A stretch of 64,000 nucleotides of DNA from Gaeumannomyces sp. JS-464 (GCA_002197995.1 NGZR01000008.1:558001-622000); one strand, 5' to 3'; counted from the stretch's first letter, positions 45,027 through 59,178 are shown. The notes: a model not told the origin generated them from the letters alone. Translations and numbers: made by a program.

Positions 45027-46116
45027 AAGGAGATTACGTGGGCTTTGTGGGAGTCAGCAAAAAAGCAAAGGGTCTGGATATGCCTGTACTACCCAGCGGT
45101 AGAGTGTCTCACACATCCCATTCGCCCCTCCGCTGGACACTGGGGCTCGGACAAGAAGAGACGACCAAGAGACCGAGAGGGGGAAGGACAACATGAAGAA
45201 AAAAGAAGAAAAAAGAGGTCGGTTGTAGTGCATGTCTCGGGAGGCGGCGGCGCGGGATGGGCTGGCTGGCTGGCTGGCTGGCGGGAGCAGGCCAGGGAGG
45301 CAGGGCTCTTGCGTCGCGGCCAAAACGACACCGTCGCCGGGACCGAGTTGAAGATGGGGCATTTGGCCCTTCTGGGTAGCTCGTATACCAAAACTACATG
45401 GAACTACCTACCTACCTGGCCAAAGCGGCGGCGGCAGAGCAGCAACATGTTTACGTGAGAGGAGGAATAACGCGGCTGCCTAAACGCCACATTTTGTATT
45501 TCCTTTCGCCTTGAGAGGGGAACTGTCTCTCTTCGGGTCGTCGGTCAAGGGAGGGGAAAAAAAAAAAAAAAGCACCAAAGGTCGGAATACCCTGGAAAAC
45601 TCGTCTATTGCCGCCAAACCAGGGTCGGGACGGGAAACCGAGGCCAAGCCATGTCAGTGGTCGTCTCGATGCTGCAAAGCGAAGCGGCTCAAGGTGGAGA
45701 ACGACCCGGGCTGACGACGGGGGGGAGGCTTTTGTTGCCGCCGCCACCACACTGCTAGTTTCTTTTCCCACCAACAGCATCGCCATCGCACTGGTACACC
45801 AAAAGCGGCCTAGCCACCTACGCAAATTGTCCCCGCCAAGACCAGTTGGTGGAGGCTGTGTGGTGGGCACCAAAGTGGGTAGGTGGTCTCTCATCATCAT
45901 CACTACGAACCATTCATGGCGCTGAAACGTGATGGTTCGGCAATGTGCACGTTGCGCGCTAAAGGCCTGTTTTGACGTCGTGGACAGCATTGCGCTGGCT
46001 GAGGTTGGTAATACCTGGTTCTTCTAGGTCGCTATTGGACAGTACTCCTCCTCGGACGGATTGTAAAACGGGAAGATGCCGCACGCTTTGGGTCTCGTGA
46101 CGCGAGAGCAGGAGAA
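43626..46116. other. Intergenic with an A51 run
   Basis: MBP1-like 3' flank and further non-coding sequence, with 51 consecutive A at 44973-45023 and a shorter A tract near 45557. No gene recognised. Confidence 0.45.
44973..45023 (+). repeat. Homopolymer A51
   Basis: 51 consecutive A. It could mark the tail of an old retroposed copy, but no recognisable element or target duplication precedes it. The length may be unreliable. Confidence 0.85.
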
Positions 46117-49100
46117 TTGGCCAAATTAAAACTTCAGCATGCCCTGGCTTGGCACCTAATCCTAGTCCGATACTTGTGTTCCTGCGATGTATACTTCAAA
46201 AAGTCGCTGGTGTCGGGGCTTGAAGGATTCAGCTGTTGTCACGAAGCCCCTGGGGTTGGATATGGAGGCGCATATCAGATCCCGCCTCTAGGTCGGGGTC
46301 TCGGCCTCAGCATCAGCAGCCTTGCGGCCGGAATCACGTTCAAGCTTCTCGTCAAATGGCTTACCACTTTGAACAATTCTGCCACAGCCAATGGAGGGCA
46401 AGACAAGGGCGAGCAGCCGGCACCGGAGCCGGCCCTTTCCCCGAGTCCGTTTCCGTGGTAAGCAAAGTGCTCACTCGCAGCCGCCGTCAGACGCGTAAAT
46501 TTCAGTGTACGAAACAGGTCACATGTGACGGCATGTCAGTGCCGGCCGCGAGATGGGTCATCCGCTTCGGGTTGGTGGACCAATATGCAAATATGCATGA
46601 TGCACTACTGGCAGCGAGTGCCAGATGATGACTCGCTCGAGCGACTAGCCCTGCCACTAGACCGCGTTGGGGAGACGTCGACCAACCATGCTGAGTATTG
46701 GTCGAGTCTTTGCCCATGGAGAGCAGCCGGCCGACGTAGCTGCGGGAAATTGGCATCTCAGCCGGCATCATCGCGGCTGGCCAGCCAAATGTGCCGAATC
46801 CGGTGATATGATTCGACGGCTCGGGGATCATGTTCTGACCGGTGGTCCGTCGCGAGACTGGCTGGGTTTTCCCAACAGGACAACAAGCAACAAGAGGCTC
46901 TTCGAGGCCTCGACCATGTGCGGGGGTGAGTCCTGGCGTAGCACTTGGCTAGGTAATTTCTGGGTCACGACGCCAGTACCAATAGTCGAGCGGGTCACAA
47001 GGACCCGGGGGGATGGCCCGCCTCCATGTGCGTCGATTAGGTCGCCTGCGTGCTCTGACGAAGAGGCTGCTTTGGCCATTATATCGGTCGAATATAGCGT
47101 CCACTCGGAGCTGACGAGATCACGCGCGGAAATCCCGCCCGGGCGAATGATATGGTGTGATGCAGCGTCTCCAGCAGCACCATGTTGATCGCCTTGGGCC
47201 CGCGCCGGCATCGGTGGGTTAGACAACCCGATTGGTGGGCTTAGCTTGGAGTTACGAAGACGAATGTCGGAAAATAGCCATAGACCGCCATCTGGCGGAA
47301 GGACAAGTCCACGGTGTGCGGATGAGGGCAGAATTTCTTGTCAGCGTCCGCCAACCGCGCCAAAGCGAGGCTTGGTTGGATCCATGATGGCGAGAAGAAG
47401 CTGCCGTGGCACATAGAGGCGGCACGACTGGGCGTCATCACCATGTTCGAGACTGCCAAGGCGGGCTGACAAAAGAAAAAGCCAAGGAGCGAGCACAGAA
47501 GTAAAAGCATGCTGGGGATGGAATAGAAAGACGACACACACGTGCGGCTCGCTATTTGCTGCAAGGCAAACATTAGATCAAAATACGCCGACCTCTCCAG
47601 GTGACGACGGAGTGCATGCACAGGCTCCAGGGAACCATGCAGGTTAGATCAAAGTCAGATCTGATGCACGTCAAGCGCGGCTCTGGGATTGACAGGGTGG
47701 AGCAGGGTAGCGGAGGGGAGGGGACGTCGGGACAGGTGTAACGCGGGCAGAAAGACAGGCCACGCCGCACATTGGCGCATGTAATATTTGGGCAGCTTTA
47801 ATGTGGGTGTGTGGGCCGGTCCATAGGATTAGACGACGACGCGCGCGCCATGTGTCGCCCATGGGGCCTATTGTTTGTTGGTTCGAGCAGCCGACGCCAT
47901 CAAGCGACACATCCCCCCCCCCCCCCCCCCCCAGGCCGCCGGGACCGGACCAGCGTGGCGGCGGCGTGTGTCGTATCCTGTCCACTAGGAAAGGAGTGCG
48001 GCTCACAGCTCGGCTCACAGCTCGGATCAACAGAAGCGCGACGGCGGCGACCCGAGGCCTTGTGCTTGTTTCTGGATGCTGGGAGTCACCGCTTGGGAGT
48101 CAGCACTTGGACGAGATACGGCGGCGGTTGGTGCAACGGCCAGCACACCCTAGACGGCAGCTGTTTTGTGTGGTGAGCATTCAAGACGGCGAGGCTCGCG
48201 GAGGCGTTTCGACAAGCCGTCGTATTGCAGCCTGTGAGGGCGCGCGGGGAGTCATGGTTGCTGACGACAAGGGACGCATCGGAGCCGCTTGCTGACAAAG
48301 TGAACCAACACGAGGTCGGCAAGAAGCAAAATCGAGGGCGCGATGCGACGTCGGAGGGCGGGCGGGGAGAAGCGAGCAAACGGGCGGGCGATGATGCAAG
48401 AAAGTCGGCGAAAGGAACGATATTGATGGAGGGACGACCAACGAGGGCGGCAATGGAAATTGAAGTGTGGCAAGGCGGGCCAGGAGTAAAGCGAGCCACG
48501 CCTTGCCGTCTCGCCATCCATCCCAAGTTACGTTGCAGAAGGCAAGGAACAAGGGTCGAACAGGGAATGGGGAATGGGCAAAAGAACAGTCGAGACGGTC
48601 GGAACCAATGGCCGAGGACCGCCGGGCCCCTGTTTCCGGGAGAATGGCGGTCAGGATGCGAAGCCTGGCGGAGGCCGGGCGATCAGTGGATGGTCGATCA
48701 GAGACGGGGGCGACACGGGGTGATGGCGACGGCGAGGGCATTCAGGCAGGCGAGTGCAGGTTTGGATCATGAGAAGGAGGTGACACGGGTGCGTCAAGGT
48801 ACTGTGTGGCACGCAGAAGACGCAGAAGGCAGCACGCAGGACGCCGCGCCAAGGGTACTGGCTTGATTTTCCAGCGGGCGGGCATGCGACGCGTGCCGTG
48901 CAGGGAAGGTTGGGAAGATTCGATCATCTGGTAGGGCTGAAGAGGCAGCCGATGGGGCTGTGCACCACGGACGCGTCGAATACGGCTGGCGGGGCCTGGA
49001 TGATTGGCGCACGTGCAATCTTGGGGTTTTCTGTTTTCTGTGTGCCTTTGCGCCTTCCCTTGTTCGCGTCGCATTTGGGTGATGGAACTGGCCGTCGCTG

Positions 49101-52100
49101 GGATAGAATCGGGCAAGGTCGGCTGGCTGTCGTAACCATCTGCATCGCGTGCGTGTGTGTATTCTTGTTTTTTTTTCTTCCTAATGCGGACCCCAAAAAC
49201 ACCACGCACGGCTGGGAGAGCTGAAGCTGAAAAAAACGGGGCGATCGTCGTCAACGGTGGCAAAATCTCGTATGGACAGAGTCCAAATGCTGCAAGGCGA
49301 GCTGAAGTCGCCGAGCGAGGGCCCGTCGTCTTGGACGCCATTCATTAATCGCGGCTCCCGTTCGGCTCCGTCGGTCGTCTTTCCAGGTCCGCGTTTTTGG
49401 GGGCCGGCTGAGGATTATGCCTTTCCCTTCTGGGCTCTCGCAAACCCGCAGCGGCAGAGCTTTGGGTGGAACGAGTAGGCGGGTGGGAGTCGGTGGTCTC
49501 CATTGCATTCGCATACGATGGAATTATTCTATTCTGTTGACAGCCCGCATCAAATTTCCATGGTGGCGGGTGCAGTTCCTCCCTCGCGGCTGCTATTTCG
49601 GACACCCACCCACCTACTCACTCGCGCACGCATACTCACGCCCTTTTTCGTCCTCCACGCCACCACCACCATTCTTTTGGGACAGCAGATGCGGGTATTT
49701 ATGCCGCATTCCAAAATTCAAAAATAATCTGCATCCCAAGACAAATGGCTTACCGCCTCTTTTCGGAAGCTTTCGAAGCCGGTGTAGCACGCTCGCTGCG
49801 ATGCAATTGGCAACAGTGCGGGGGCGGGTGAGCAGGACAGCCACGCCTTGGAGGCGCCCCACACACACGCGTTCGAACAGGAAGTCCAGGCCGAAACATG
49901 GCCGCTTGATTCGCTCTCATGTGCTGGCCAACTGCGTCGTTGAACCTGCATCTCGAGTTGTGTTTCTGCGGGCCATGTCGATCAACCGCTGTTTCTGCCG
50001 GCCACACACACCAAACACACACTTTTATACGGCTCTGGGGGCCCTTTTGTGTTTTCAGCTCGTGCTGCATCTACTGCTTCTCGTCGCGCGCCGAGGCGGT
50101 GAGAACAGCCGAGGGAACCTGGAAACACGGACGGACGAGCGGGTTCAACTTGCATGATTTTGTGGGGGTTGGGCCGGCGGATGCTACCGACAGCTGAGCG
50201 AGGGCGTGCGTGGATGCGGCTAGCTTGGCCAATGCAATGCATTGCGTGCTGTCGTATCGAGCACGCTGCCTGCGAGCCTGCCTGCTTCCCGACCTTGACC
50301 TGTCCCCATCGCATCTGCGAGGCTAGCTCGGCACTACCACCTGCGCGCTGCATCGAGTCCCACGCATCCCCATGGCCCTCTCCACCCAATGGGTCTATGC
50401 GATCCTCTAGACTCTGCTAGTAAGCGGTGCCCGTCGCTTCCAGTCCGAAGGCAGCAGCTCCATCAACCTCGTCTCCGGCGGGACTCGGCACTATCGCCCA
50501 CGGGCGGGCACCTCGGGCTTGGCTAGCGGCTCTGACGTCTGCTTGATGTAGGCGCCCCGCGAAAGCTCACCTCAGCTGAACGGGCCCTCGACCACCAGCC
50601 AATTTGTTATTACCCGAGCGAGGTTAGATTACGAAGGGGCCATGGTCGCCGTTCCTCTCCACGATGCTTGCCGCCGCCAGTCCCAGAGCGGCAACGCGGG
50701 CGCTTCCAAGCTTTGGTCCTTCTTCGGCCCTGCATCACGCGCTCGACTGCCCGCTTGCCTGTCTTGCTGTGCTGACTGACCCTCGGGCGCATGAGGGGCC
50801 GTATCTGTATATGCCCGTCACCGTCACCTTCCGCCTTTTGTCTCGCTGCGGGCGGCGGGCGGCTGGGCTCGTGGCCAGGTGGCCGAGAGACCCCTGCGCT
50901 TGGCAAGTCTAGCGCGCGGCGTTTCGCTCGTAGGGCTGGCTCGGTAGGGGTGCGTCTCCTGCACCCCTGGTCTGTTTTAGACGCCCCCTTGCTCGATGCA
51001 CCACTCCCCTCTCCTGGTCCCCACCGTCCAAGGAAGCAGCCACGCAGGCAGGGCCGCCCCACGCCGACTGGGTCTGCAAGACGTGACTGCCTGCCAGTCT
51101 GCTGCTTCCCATTGAGATGGGAAAGAGCAAGCAAGCCACCTCCCAGAAACGTCGTAGCACTGCATTTCCACTGGCTCCCATGTTGTTCTTGGTGGCCTGG
51201 CCTGGATCCTCATAGGCCGCTGACCGCAGCTGGGGGCCTGGTCGACGGCCGTCGGCCCGCAATTGTCGCCCTGTGTTCTCGGTGCCATTTCCCTCTTCCT
51301 CTCACCGCGGCGCTGTCGCGTGTACCAACCATGCCGTGCACTGGGCTGGCTGGCTGGGGCCTTCGGAGATGAAAGGCCGGGGCAGAAGAAACAGCAAGGC
51401 AAATTTGATCGGCTGGGAGGCGATCGAGTCAAGCCGCCGTTTTCTGCTTGGCTGGCTCCTTTGTTTCTGAGTTTTTTTTTTTTTTTTTCTCCTTCTGTTT
51501 CCCCGACACCCTACAGCTCAATCAGCCCCACCCTCGTCCTTGGCCAGGTCTCTGCTGCACCTAGCACGCTTTCTGATCGACCTCCATGCAAGATGGCGAG
51601 TGGGCAAGGCCAGAACTTGGTCTGCTCCTGTTCAGCTCCGAGCGGAAAAAACACCATGGCCGTCAACCGCGCACTCGTACTCACCCACACTATACAATTT
51701 GGCCAAACATGGATTCGCTTCTACCTACCCCTGCTCTTAGTCCGTGTCCCTCACCCCTGAACCTGATGTTTGGTCCCATTTTGCCCAAGTCGAATCCCAG
51801 TAGCTCGGGATGCCGCCTTGGACCTGACTGGCCTCCTCATCATCTTGATCCTCCTCACAGCACGGACGGCCTGGTCGACTCCACTTATAAGATCCCCTCG
51901 TCGCCTGCGCTCCTCCTGCTCGCATGTCGCGGATCGGTTAGTCCAGTCTTGTTTTCTCATACATCTCCCCGGGCCCAGCTGGCGGGTTGGTTTTGTCTCT
52001 TCTTTTTTTGGCCTGCCGGTGCTCCTGTCGGGCCTCCTGGTCAACCCCCACTGCTGCTTGAGTCGGACGACAAAGTAACCATATCTCTCCCTTGCCCTCT

Positions 52101-53488
52101 TTCGGCCCCAGTGCACGGGTTCCAGCGCACGGGTTCCTTGCTGCCTCCTGCCCTCGGCCGGCCTCCCATTTCCGACCTGACCGAGCCTCCCCGGCCCCAG
52201 CCCCAGCTGCCCTGCCCTTGCACCTTCGTTGCCGCCCGCCTCCTTTGCCCGTCAGCGGCCTCGGTTTCGGCCCAGGCTTGCCGAGCTGCCGCTGTTTCGT
52301 CCACATTGCTGTGCCTCTTCGTCGTGCCTCGAAGCTTGCCTGCCCCGAGTCTCCCTCTGGTCACCGCCGGGCCTGTCTGCCCGCTCGTCGTTGAAGCACA
52401 CGCCCGTCAGACAGGCCGACCGGCCCAAATCGTATAAGCCGGCTGCCATCCTCGCTACGATTGGACGCCCACTGGCCGCGCGCCGCGCCTGACGTTAACC
52501 GCTCTTTTGGGCCTCTGTGTGACACGGCACACCTGCAGCATCCCAACGGCTGGGCTACGTTAGCTGATGCCCATCGGTGTGCGGCGCGCCTCGCGGATCG
52601 ACCGACTCCTTCACCCCTAACCCGGGGCTCACCCTGAAGCCGCTAGAAGGAGGCAGTGCAAACTCCCGTCTACCCACCCACCCCTCAAAACAGCACACAA
52701 CAAACGTGACATTCGGTCAGAACCTGCGGCTCCTGCCTGGCTTTGTCGCTGCAGGGCGGTCCCGCATCCCTTGCAGCCGCTCGCAGGAATATTCTGGGCG
52801 TGTCTGCTGTGTGTGCGGCTTTGGAGCTCTCCACGCTCGCGTCTCTGCCACTCAGGCCCGGCCTTTGGACCTGTCAGCAAACCACAGGGCCCAGGCGTCG
52901 AACCAGCAGGGAGCACCCAGCATCACAAGGCCCCCTGGGAGGCCACCACCCACAGCACCCGGGGCATTGACCCTCGACTCTCCCCCACCCGCGGTCTCGC
53001 AAAGCCCACACTCAGTAGAGCATCCAACAGTTGCGACCCTAATTCGCCGCATTTTTCGAACACACCCATCTGCGTCAGCTCAAGCCACACCACGACAGGA
53101 CGCACGCGGCGTACATCGCCTGTTTGGGGCGGCCCCAGCAGTGACACCAAATCGCACTTTCCCAGGCGCCAAGAAACGGTGTTGCTGAGGATCTCTCCCA
53201 CACAGGACCCTCCTCGGTGTGTCTGGAAGAATAAATAAAACAAGAAAAAAAGGGAGGGGAAAAAGAAGAAAGAAAGGGGGAAAAAAAAAAAGAAGAAAAA
53301 GCACGACAAAAAAGTAGGATTCGGTCCACGGCACGGCCAACGCACCCCTACCTCCTTTCCCTCCCACACTCACACCAGGGAGGACTGCACACCCCCTGGC
53401 GCACCACGATTCACTCAAGGGGTGGACTGTATCACCACTTGGGTTGACTGATATTCCTGGTCTCGCTCTGGTATACATACCTAGCTGC
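46117..53488. other. Long region without recognisable genes
   Basis: About 7.4 kb. ORFs up to about 280 codons occur on both strands (for example near 49417-50157 and 51586-52437) but overlap each other, show no domains, signal peptides or splice-supported extension, and several lean on C/T-rich low complexity. A C20 run lies at 47913-47932. Long 5' leaders, non-coding transcripts or orphan genes cannot be excluded. Confidence 0.4.
47913..47932 (+). repeat. Homopolymer C20
   Basis: 20 consecutive C. With the G31 and A51 runs it shows unusual tolerance of long homopolymers in the non-coding part of this window, or assembly artefacts. Confidence 0.85.
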
Positions 53489-55389
53489 ATGCCCTTAGGC
53501 CAACACATCGATCCCACCCCTCGATCGGCTTCTCAGCCCAACATGCCCGCCTTCATGCCGCCGTCACGCCTCTTCTTGCGCGACGTCAGCATCAGCAGCA
53601 GCAGCAGCAGCGAAACTCCTAGTTGGGATCACAACGTCAGCTTAGGTTCAGAGACCGAGTCGCAACCTCGCGGCATTCTCAACCACCTGTTCTGCACGCA
53701 TATATACGCAGTCGCATTGATCGTTTTACTCGCAGCAGTGGTTGCTATTCGCTTCTCCTTGCTCTCCAGACTCGCCAGTGTCAGCCGGCCTAAAAAGAGG
53801 ATATTGCCCATATCCCCTGGTGCAGGCTCACGGCCGACCTCGCTAGGCCTCATCACCCCCGCAAATAGTGCCCAACCAGAAAGTGGAGGCGGCTGTCAAG
53901 GTGGTGGGTGTGAGAAGGAGGGCATAAGCAGCGCGCAAACCGACGAGTGGCCGTGCCCGAGCGATTTTGAGCGATCCAGCTTGGCGTGTCGTGCCGGTGG
54001 GTTCGGGGAGAGCACCGTCACTCAGGCTCCGCTCCCACCCCCTCAACAGCAGCAGAAGCAACAACAAGAGCGACAGCCGCAGAATCAAGGGTCCCGTCAT
54101 CATCGAGCATCCTGGGAAATGGTCGACGCCCGGTCACGTGGAGTCAGCACCAACCGGGACGGGGCTGGGTCAGGCGTCCACTTAAGCCAGACACGATCCC
54201 CTGCTGCTGCTGAAAAGGACGCGGGTCAGCCCTATAGGGTGTCCCCTCCCAACCCCTCATTCTTCTCCCTGCCGCAAGCGACACACGAGCCAGATGTCAG
54301 GCCCCAGGACGGGTCAATTATGGAAGCTGGCGATAGCTGGTCAGGAGCTTTGGCCCTGGAAGCCCGCGCCACTCAGCAAACTCACTCGGATGCCTCGTCG
54401 GCGGCCCTATGGGGCGGCAGTAGCGCCACTGCCGCCCACGAAATGCCTGCCACGCTCTCGTCGGCGTCGGCGTCCGGCTCGGTAGCGGCCGGCCTAGATC
54501 CGGCCGCGGGAGTCACGCGAGACTCCATCGGCAGCAGCTGTGACTCGGACTTCGGTCCCGTGCGGCTGGGACAGGCGACCCCTCGCCAATTCGTAGCTGT
54601 GCCGCCGCCCTGGACCCCACGTCTCACTTCCCGACCGTCTTTGGGTTTCAGGACCGGCGGCCCGAATATGCCGCCTCGATACCGCCCGAGCTGGACGGTG
54701 GTGACGCACGGCTGTCCTTCATCCACCAGCCGAACCCAGACTACATATCTGCTGGTATGGCGGACATGGGACCGGCCTCAGACACCGCCTCTTTCTCCCG
54801 CCAATCCTCATCATCGACCTCGGCCGGGTTTGCCACTGGAGGTTCTCAAACTGGGCGTTGGACGCCGCGCCGGAGGAGCTATAACCGAATGGTGTCATCT
54901 GGATCGGAATCTGACCATGCGCCGGCTACTGGTGGGACAACAGGAGAGGGGGTTGCCTATGGGGACGCGCAGCAGCAGTGGCCAACAGGTGGCTTCTCGA
55001 CTTACCCGTCTATTCAACACTTTGCCCCGTCATCTTTTCCCTCAACGGACACCACCTATCTTCCGCCCCCACCGCCTGGATCCGACGACTACGGTCGCGA
55101 CACGACCTTTTTCGATCACCATTACCAGCAATATCCCCAGCCGCCGGCGCACCAGCAGCAGCAACACGGCCACTACGACGCCACGGGCCTGTCGTCGCAC
55201 CATGAGCAGGAGCAAGGCTACGGAGGAATCGGTGTCCATGGAGAGATTGTGTCGATGGACGACGAATCTGGCGCCAGCTGGAAGAGACACACTCGCGTGC
55301 ACGACGGTGGCGTCTGTCTAGCGTGTCTAGCCAACGGCGGTGGCTTCTATGGCGACACAGTGCCTCTAGAGGAGAGGCGACCGCGATAG
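53489..55389 (+). CDS. Single-pass membrane protein of unnamed family (one frameshift)
   Basis: About 633 aa from the first in-frame ATG at 53489; the ATG at 53543 (MPAFMPPSRLFLRD) is an equally plausible start. A single transmembrane helix lies about 60-80 residues in (HIYAVALIVLLAAVVAIRFS), followed by a basic stop-transfer RPKKR and a long Ser/Gln/Pro-rich region. One base is lost in a CCGCCGCCC run near 54597-54610; after it the frame continues as FPTVFGFQDRRPEYAASIPP. The C-terminus is the most ordered part: SWKRHTRVHDGGVCLACLAN then GGGFYGDTVPLEERRPR, with a CxxC pair and conserved-looking Gly/Arg residues. I believe this ending recurs in other filamentous ascomycetes but know no function for it. 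CxxC plus His could bind metal. Confidence 0.7.
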
Positions 55390-58300
55390 AGGTACCTATT
55401 TGGCTATTCGTGCGCTGTTACTCCGGAGGCACGCACCATGCAAGCGACTGCCTCGGTCCTATTGGCGCCAATTCCAGTCGCCATTCGTTGGCGAGCGATA
55501 ATAAAACGCAAGTGGAGTGGTCTAGGCGAATGGACGACGAAAAATGAAGCATGAGTGCGATAAAAGGGAACTTGGACGGTCGTCGTTTCCCCCTCTCACA
55601 TGACAGCCACGGAATTTGCTTATCCACAGGCACAGGCACTCGCTTGTGCCCTGCATAAGATGCCGGTTTTTGTGAGTGGTGGCAGCGGTGGGGGGTTGTG
55701 GGTGTACGCGCGCACACAAGCACGCATGCACACAAGGACGAGCCCACACACCACCCACCTCTCCAAGGTTGCCCCGCTGGCGACGATGTCAAAAAGGGCA
55801 AGGGAAGCGGGATAACAAGAACCAACAAAAATCCAAGACATGCGGCTCGGAGCTTGCCGTCTGGCGCCGCCACCAGTGTGACGACCAACGACGGCTCACA
55901 TGCATGCCAGCCAACCTAATCCTCACGTGTCTCGTCACCGGTTTTCGGCAAGGCTCCCTCCACTTTGTTATTTACGTCTATATTTCATTTTAGCCCATCT
56001 GCTTCGTCCAGCGTTTGCAATTTTCTTTGCCTTTTCTGTCGAGATTCTTTCTTATCCTCTGGTTAATTCATCCGTGGCTCTCCGCCGTTTATTTCCTCCA
56101 CAGCGTTTGTTCACATCCCTGGTACCTCGATACCTCCACCACAATGGGCGGGCATACAAGAGCGACGGTATCATCAAATGGTGATGAGCTTCTCGTTTAT
56201 GATCTTTTGGCCTTTCCGGTTTCCCTTTTTGTCGGCTGACCAGCTCCTTTCCCGTCGAACCGAGGCAGCCCCTTTCCGAGCAGCTGTATTTTCTTTTTAT
56301 CATCCCTTCCATTTCTTCAAAACTGATTGGTTTTCTGTTACCCTTGCCCTTACATCTTCCCCGTTTATTGTGGCTTCTCAAGCATATTTCGAGAAGATGC
56401 TCTCTTCTTTCAAACTACTTTTTATCCTCGGCACTCCACTGACGATCCAGATTATGACCCTTATGACACTTTTTAAATTTCCATTTCTATATTCATTGTC
56501 TCACCCTGGGTGCTCTCGTTGGCCTCCATACAGGCCTCCGTGAAACGTGTTTGTGTTTTTGATACCCCAGAGCATGTGTCTGACCTGATTACTGGTGCTG
56601 CTTGGGCTTGAGCGTTTTGACATTATGATACCACCGAAGTAATAATTAGAACGTTCAGATTATCCACGAATATTGACAAGGATCCCTGTTTACTGAATGG
56701 TTCAGTCGCCGAGCTTACCGGCCACTAGTCTCGTGAGAGGTCGGATATGAGAGAGCGTTCTAAGGATCGGGGTAGTTATACGAGAGCTGAGCGAGCCTTG
56801 GGCACCAAACGCGGTCACGTCAGATTGGGCTTCAGCGCAATCTCGTGTCCATGCCTGAGCTGCCTGCTTTATCAGCAATGGCGGCCGATCACGTCATGTG
56901 AGGCGGCATGGCACCCTGCTGGATGATGTTTGACGCTTGATTGATGCCAGTTCGCGTCTCGTGCAAACTACAGCAGCCACCTGGCACGAAACAAGGGATA
57001 GCAGCCGGCACACCCTGTGCCAGATGAGGAAGGCAGAGAGGACCGGGGGGGTTTTTGTTTCACACGTCAGACCAGGTAATTACGCGCGGCACATGCCATC
57101 CCTTCCGCGCCCCATATTTTGTGTGTGTGCCCTCGAGTGTCTCCCCGGGCACTGGTCTAGTTGGGTAAGACGGGGCCGGGTTTGGGCTAAACCCGGCTCT
57201 TGTGTTTGTGTGATAAAGGGACTTGGCTGATGATATGATACGGGATTTACGGACACGGTTGGTAATTCAAAACAGGATGATTACGGGGCTAGTTTCTTAT
57301 GTCTTGAGGGGGGGGATAGCCGACGCCCGGTTTCATTTTGTGCTCTGGGTCCTCGGCGTCTGACGGAGGCCCAACTCTAGGCTGGTGGATATAAGGTGTG
57401 CGCCTAGTGTGAGTGGCGCTTCTCCGGCGGGCTGGCGCTGTCGTCATCATGGCTCGTGATGGAACATGGATCAGCATGGCTGGCCTAGCCTTGGGGTATC
57501 ATCATTATTTATTTTATTTTTTTTATTTTGTCTCTTCTCATCATCAAACCTCATGACGGATCCATCACGAATTTCTTTCCTAGGGGCCCCAGCTTGTGGC
57601 GAGACCAATTCTAGGGTGGAGCACTCTCGGCTCAGCCCTTTCTTGTTTGGGGCCAGAAAACCCCATCTGGAAGCTCTGACGCCGAGGCCAGCTAGCTGGG
57701 ATACCAAATCAGACCCAGCCTGGGCCCCGAGTGGGGATGAGGGAGGACAAAAGGCCGGCTTGTGCTGTTGGCGTCATCGGCCGAAGGCGAGGGACGCCGA
57801 TCGTGGGCGGAGGGGCGGAAGAGAAGGGATTGTGATGATGATGATGGAGGATGGTTTGCCGATTGTATAATGTTGGCGGGTATTGCTGGAGCCCGTTTTG
57901 TCACGCCGCTGTTCCCTCGAACCAACAGCTTTCGTAATTTGCCCAATCATGACACACGTGCTCGCGGCTCTTGTTGGCGTCGGTCCCGAGGCCGTTGGTG
58001 GGGGCCACGGCGGTTGGCCAGCTCGGTCCCCCCTTCCCCCCCTGGATGTTTTCTGACGGGAAATCAAGCTCTGCTGAGCCACCTCCAGGAAACGGTAACC
58101 AGCACCACGACGCCAGGCACCCCCCGGCGGATCTGGAGAAAGGAGGAAAAGGGAGGGGATGACGGTGTGCACAGTCGTCACAGCCTTGTCGACCCGTTTC
58201 TTGCTTTGATCCTTTCGGCTGGGCTAGGCCGGCGTGGGGTGGATTCCTCGATCAACGCAAAATCCTTCCCAAGCGTGTTGCCGAGACCGCCGAGCTTTTT

Positions 58301-59178
58301 TTTCTTCTTTGGGGGCCAAAGAGGCGCGGGAACTGGCAGGCAACCTTAAAAACCCCGACCCTGGAATCTCAACGGCGTCCATGGGTCGATATTTGGGCAT
58401 TTTCGCTCGGTGAGACTTGTTGGAAGGAGGGGTTGCGGCAAGGATTGGAGCCGAGGTGGAATCATCGTGACATTTTGTCGGGGCATTCTTTTTCGTCAGT
58501 TTTGCGTCCCCGGAGTTCCCGAGAACTCAGCACTGCCCCTTGTCCTCTTGTGAATCCTCCCGCTCGGCGTGCCCGCGACGTCTTCCTTCCGTCTCACCGA
58601 GGGACCGTGAAAAGACCCGGACAACTGCGCATTGTTAGCCTCATATCGGCGCTCTTGTGGTGGTGCTTTGATGGGGGAAATAATTGCGGCACACACACTA
58701 ATGTAAGATTCGAAAACTCATATGTATCATTGTCTTTTTTCTTCTTTTTCTATTCAAAGCTCATGCCGGACCCCCGGTCTTTCCAATCTCCAACAGACCG
58801 AGGGCGCGCCGACGATCCCACATGATACTGAGCCTCATTGGGGATGAGAAGATCTGTTCCTTCAGGTAACATGACAGCGTTCAATGGTATTTTGCCTCAT
58901 ATGGTATGGTGATGAGTGCGAAAGCAGAAAAGGAAAGAGAGAAACAAGTGCGCCGATGATGGTCTAAGAAAGCACAAAAGAAAAATGTCATCAAAGTGAA
59001 CGGGTGGAGAGAAACCCTGCCGGTGACCCTGCCACGTGGGAAAAAAAAAAAGAACCCGAAGGTGAAGAAGAGAAAGAGAACACACGATCCTCCTTACGCC
59101 TGGATGCGTGATGCTGATGCAATTTATGGTCATGAGATGAGAAAAAGAAACAAATAAAAAAAGGCGCCTCCGCACCGC
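55390..59178. other. Intergenic without recognisable gene
   Basis: About 3.8 kb. Only short or low-complexity ORFs. Stretches 55980-56480 and 58700-59160 are lower in GC than the genes. The right part is the 3' flank of the minus-strand gene ending at 59179. Confidence 0.4.

Noticed and set aside
46667..47226. Overlapping ORFs of 132-173 codons on both strands
   Set aside because: They overlap heavily on opposite strands, have no recognisable motif and no splice-supported extension.
49417..50157. 246-codon plus-strand ORF
   Set aside because: Begins and ends without context, and has an Arg/Pro/His-rich composition with no domain. Several equally long frames overlap nearby.
51586..52437. 283-codon plus-strand ORF with Pro/Cys/Leu-rich composition
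   Set aside because: C/T-rich sequence gives this composition by chance. No conserved block, signal peptide or splice pattern was seen.
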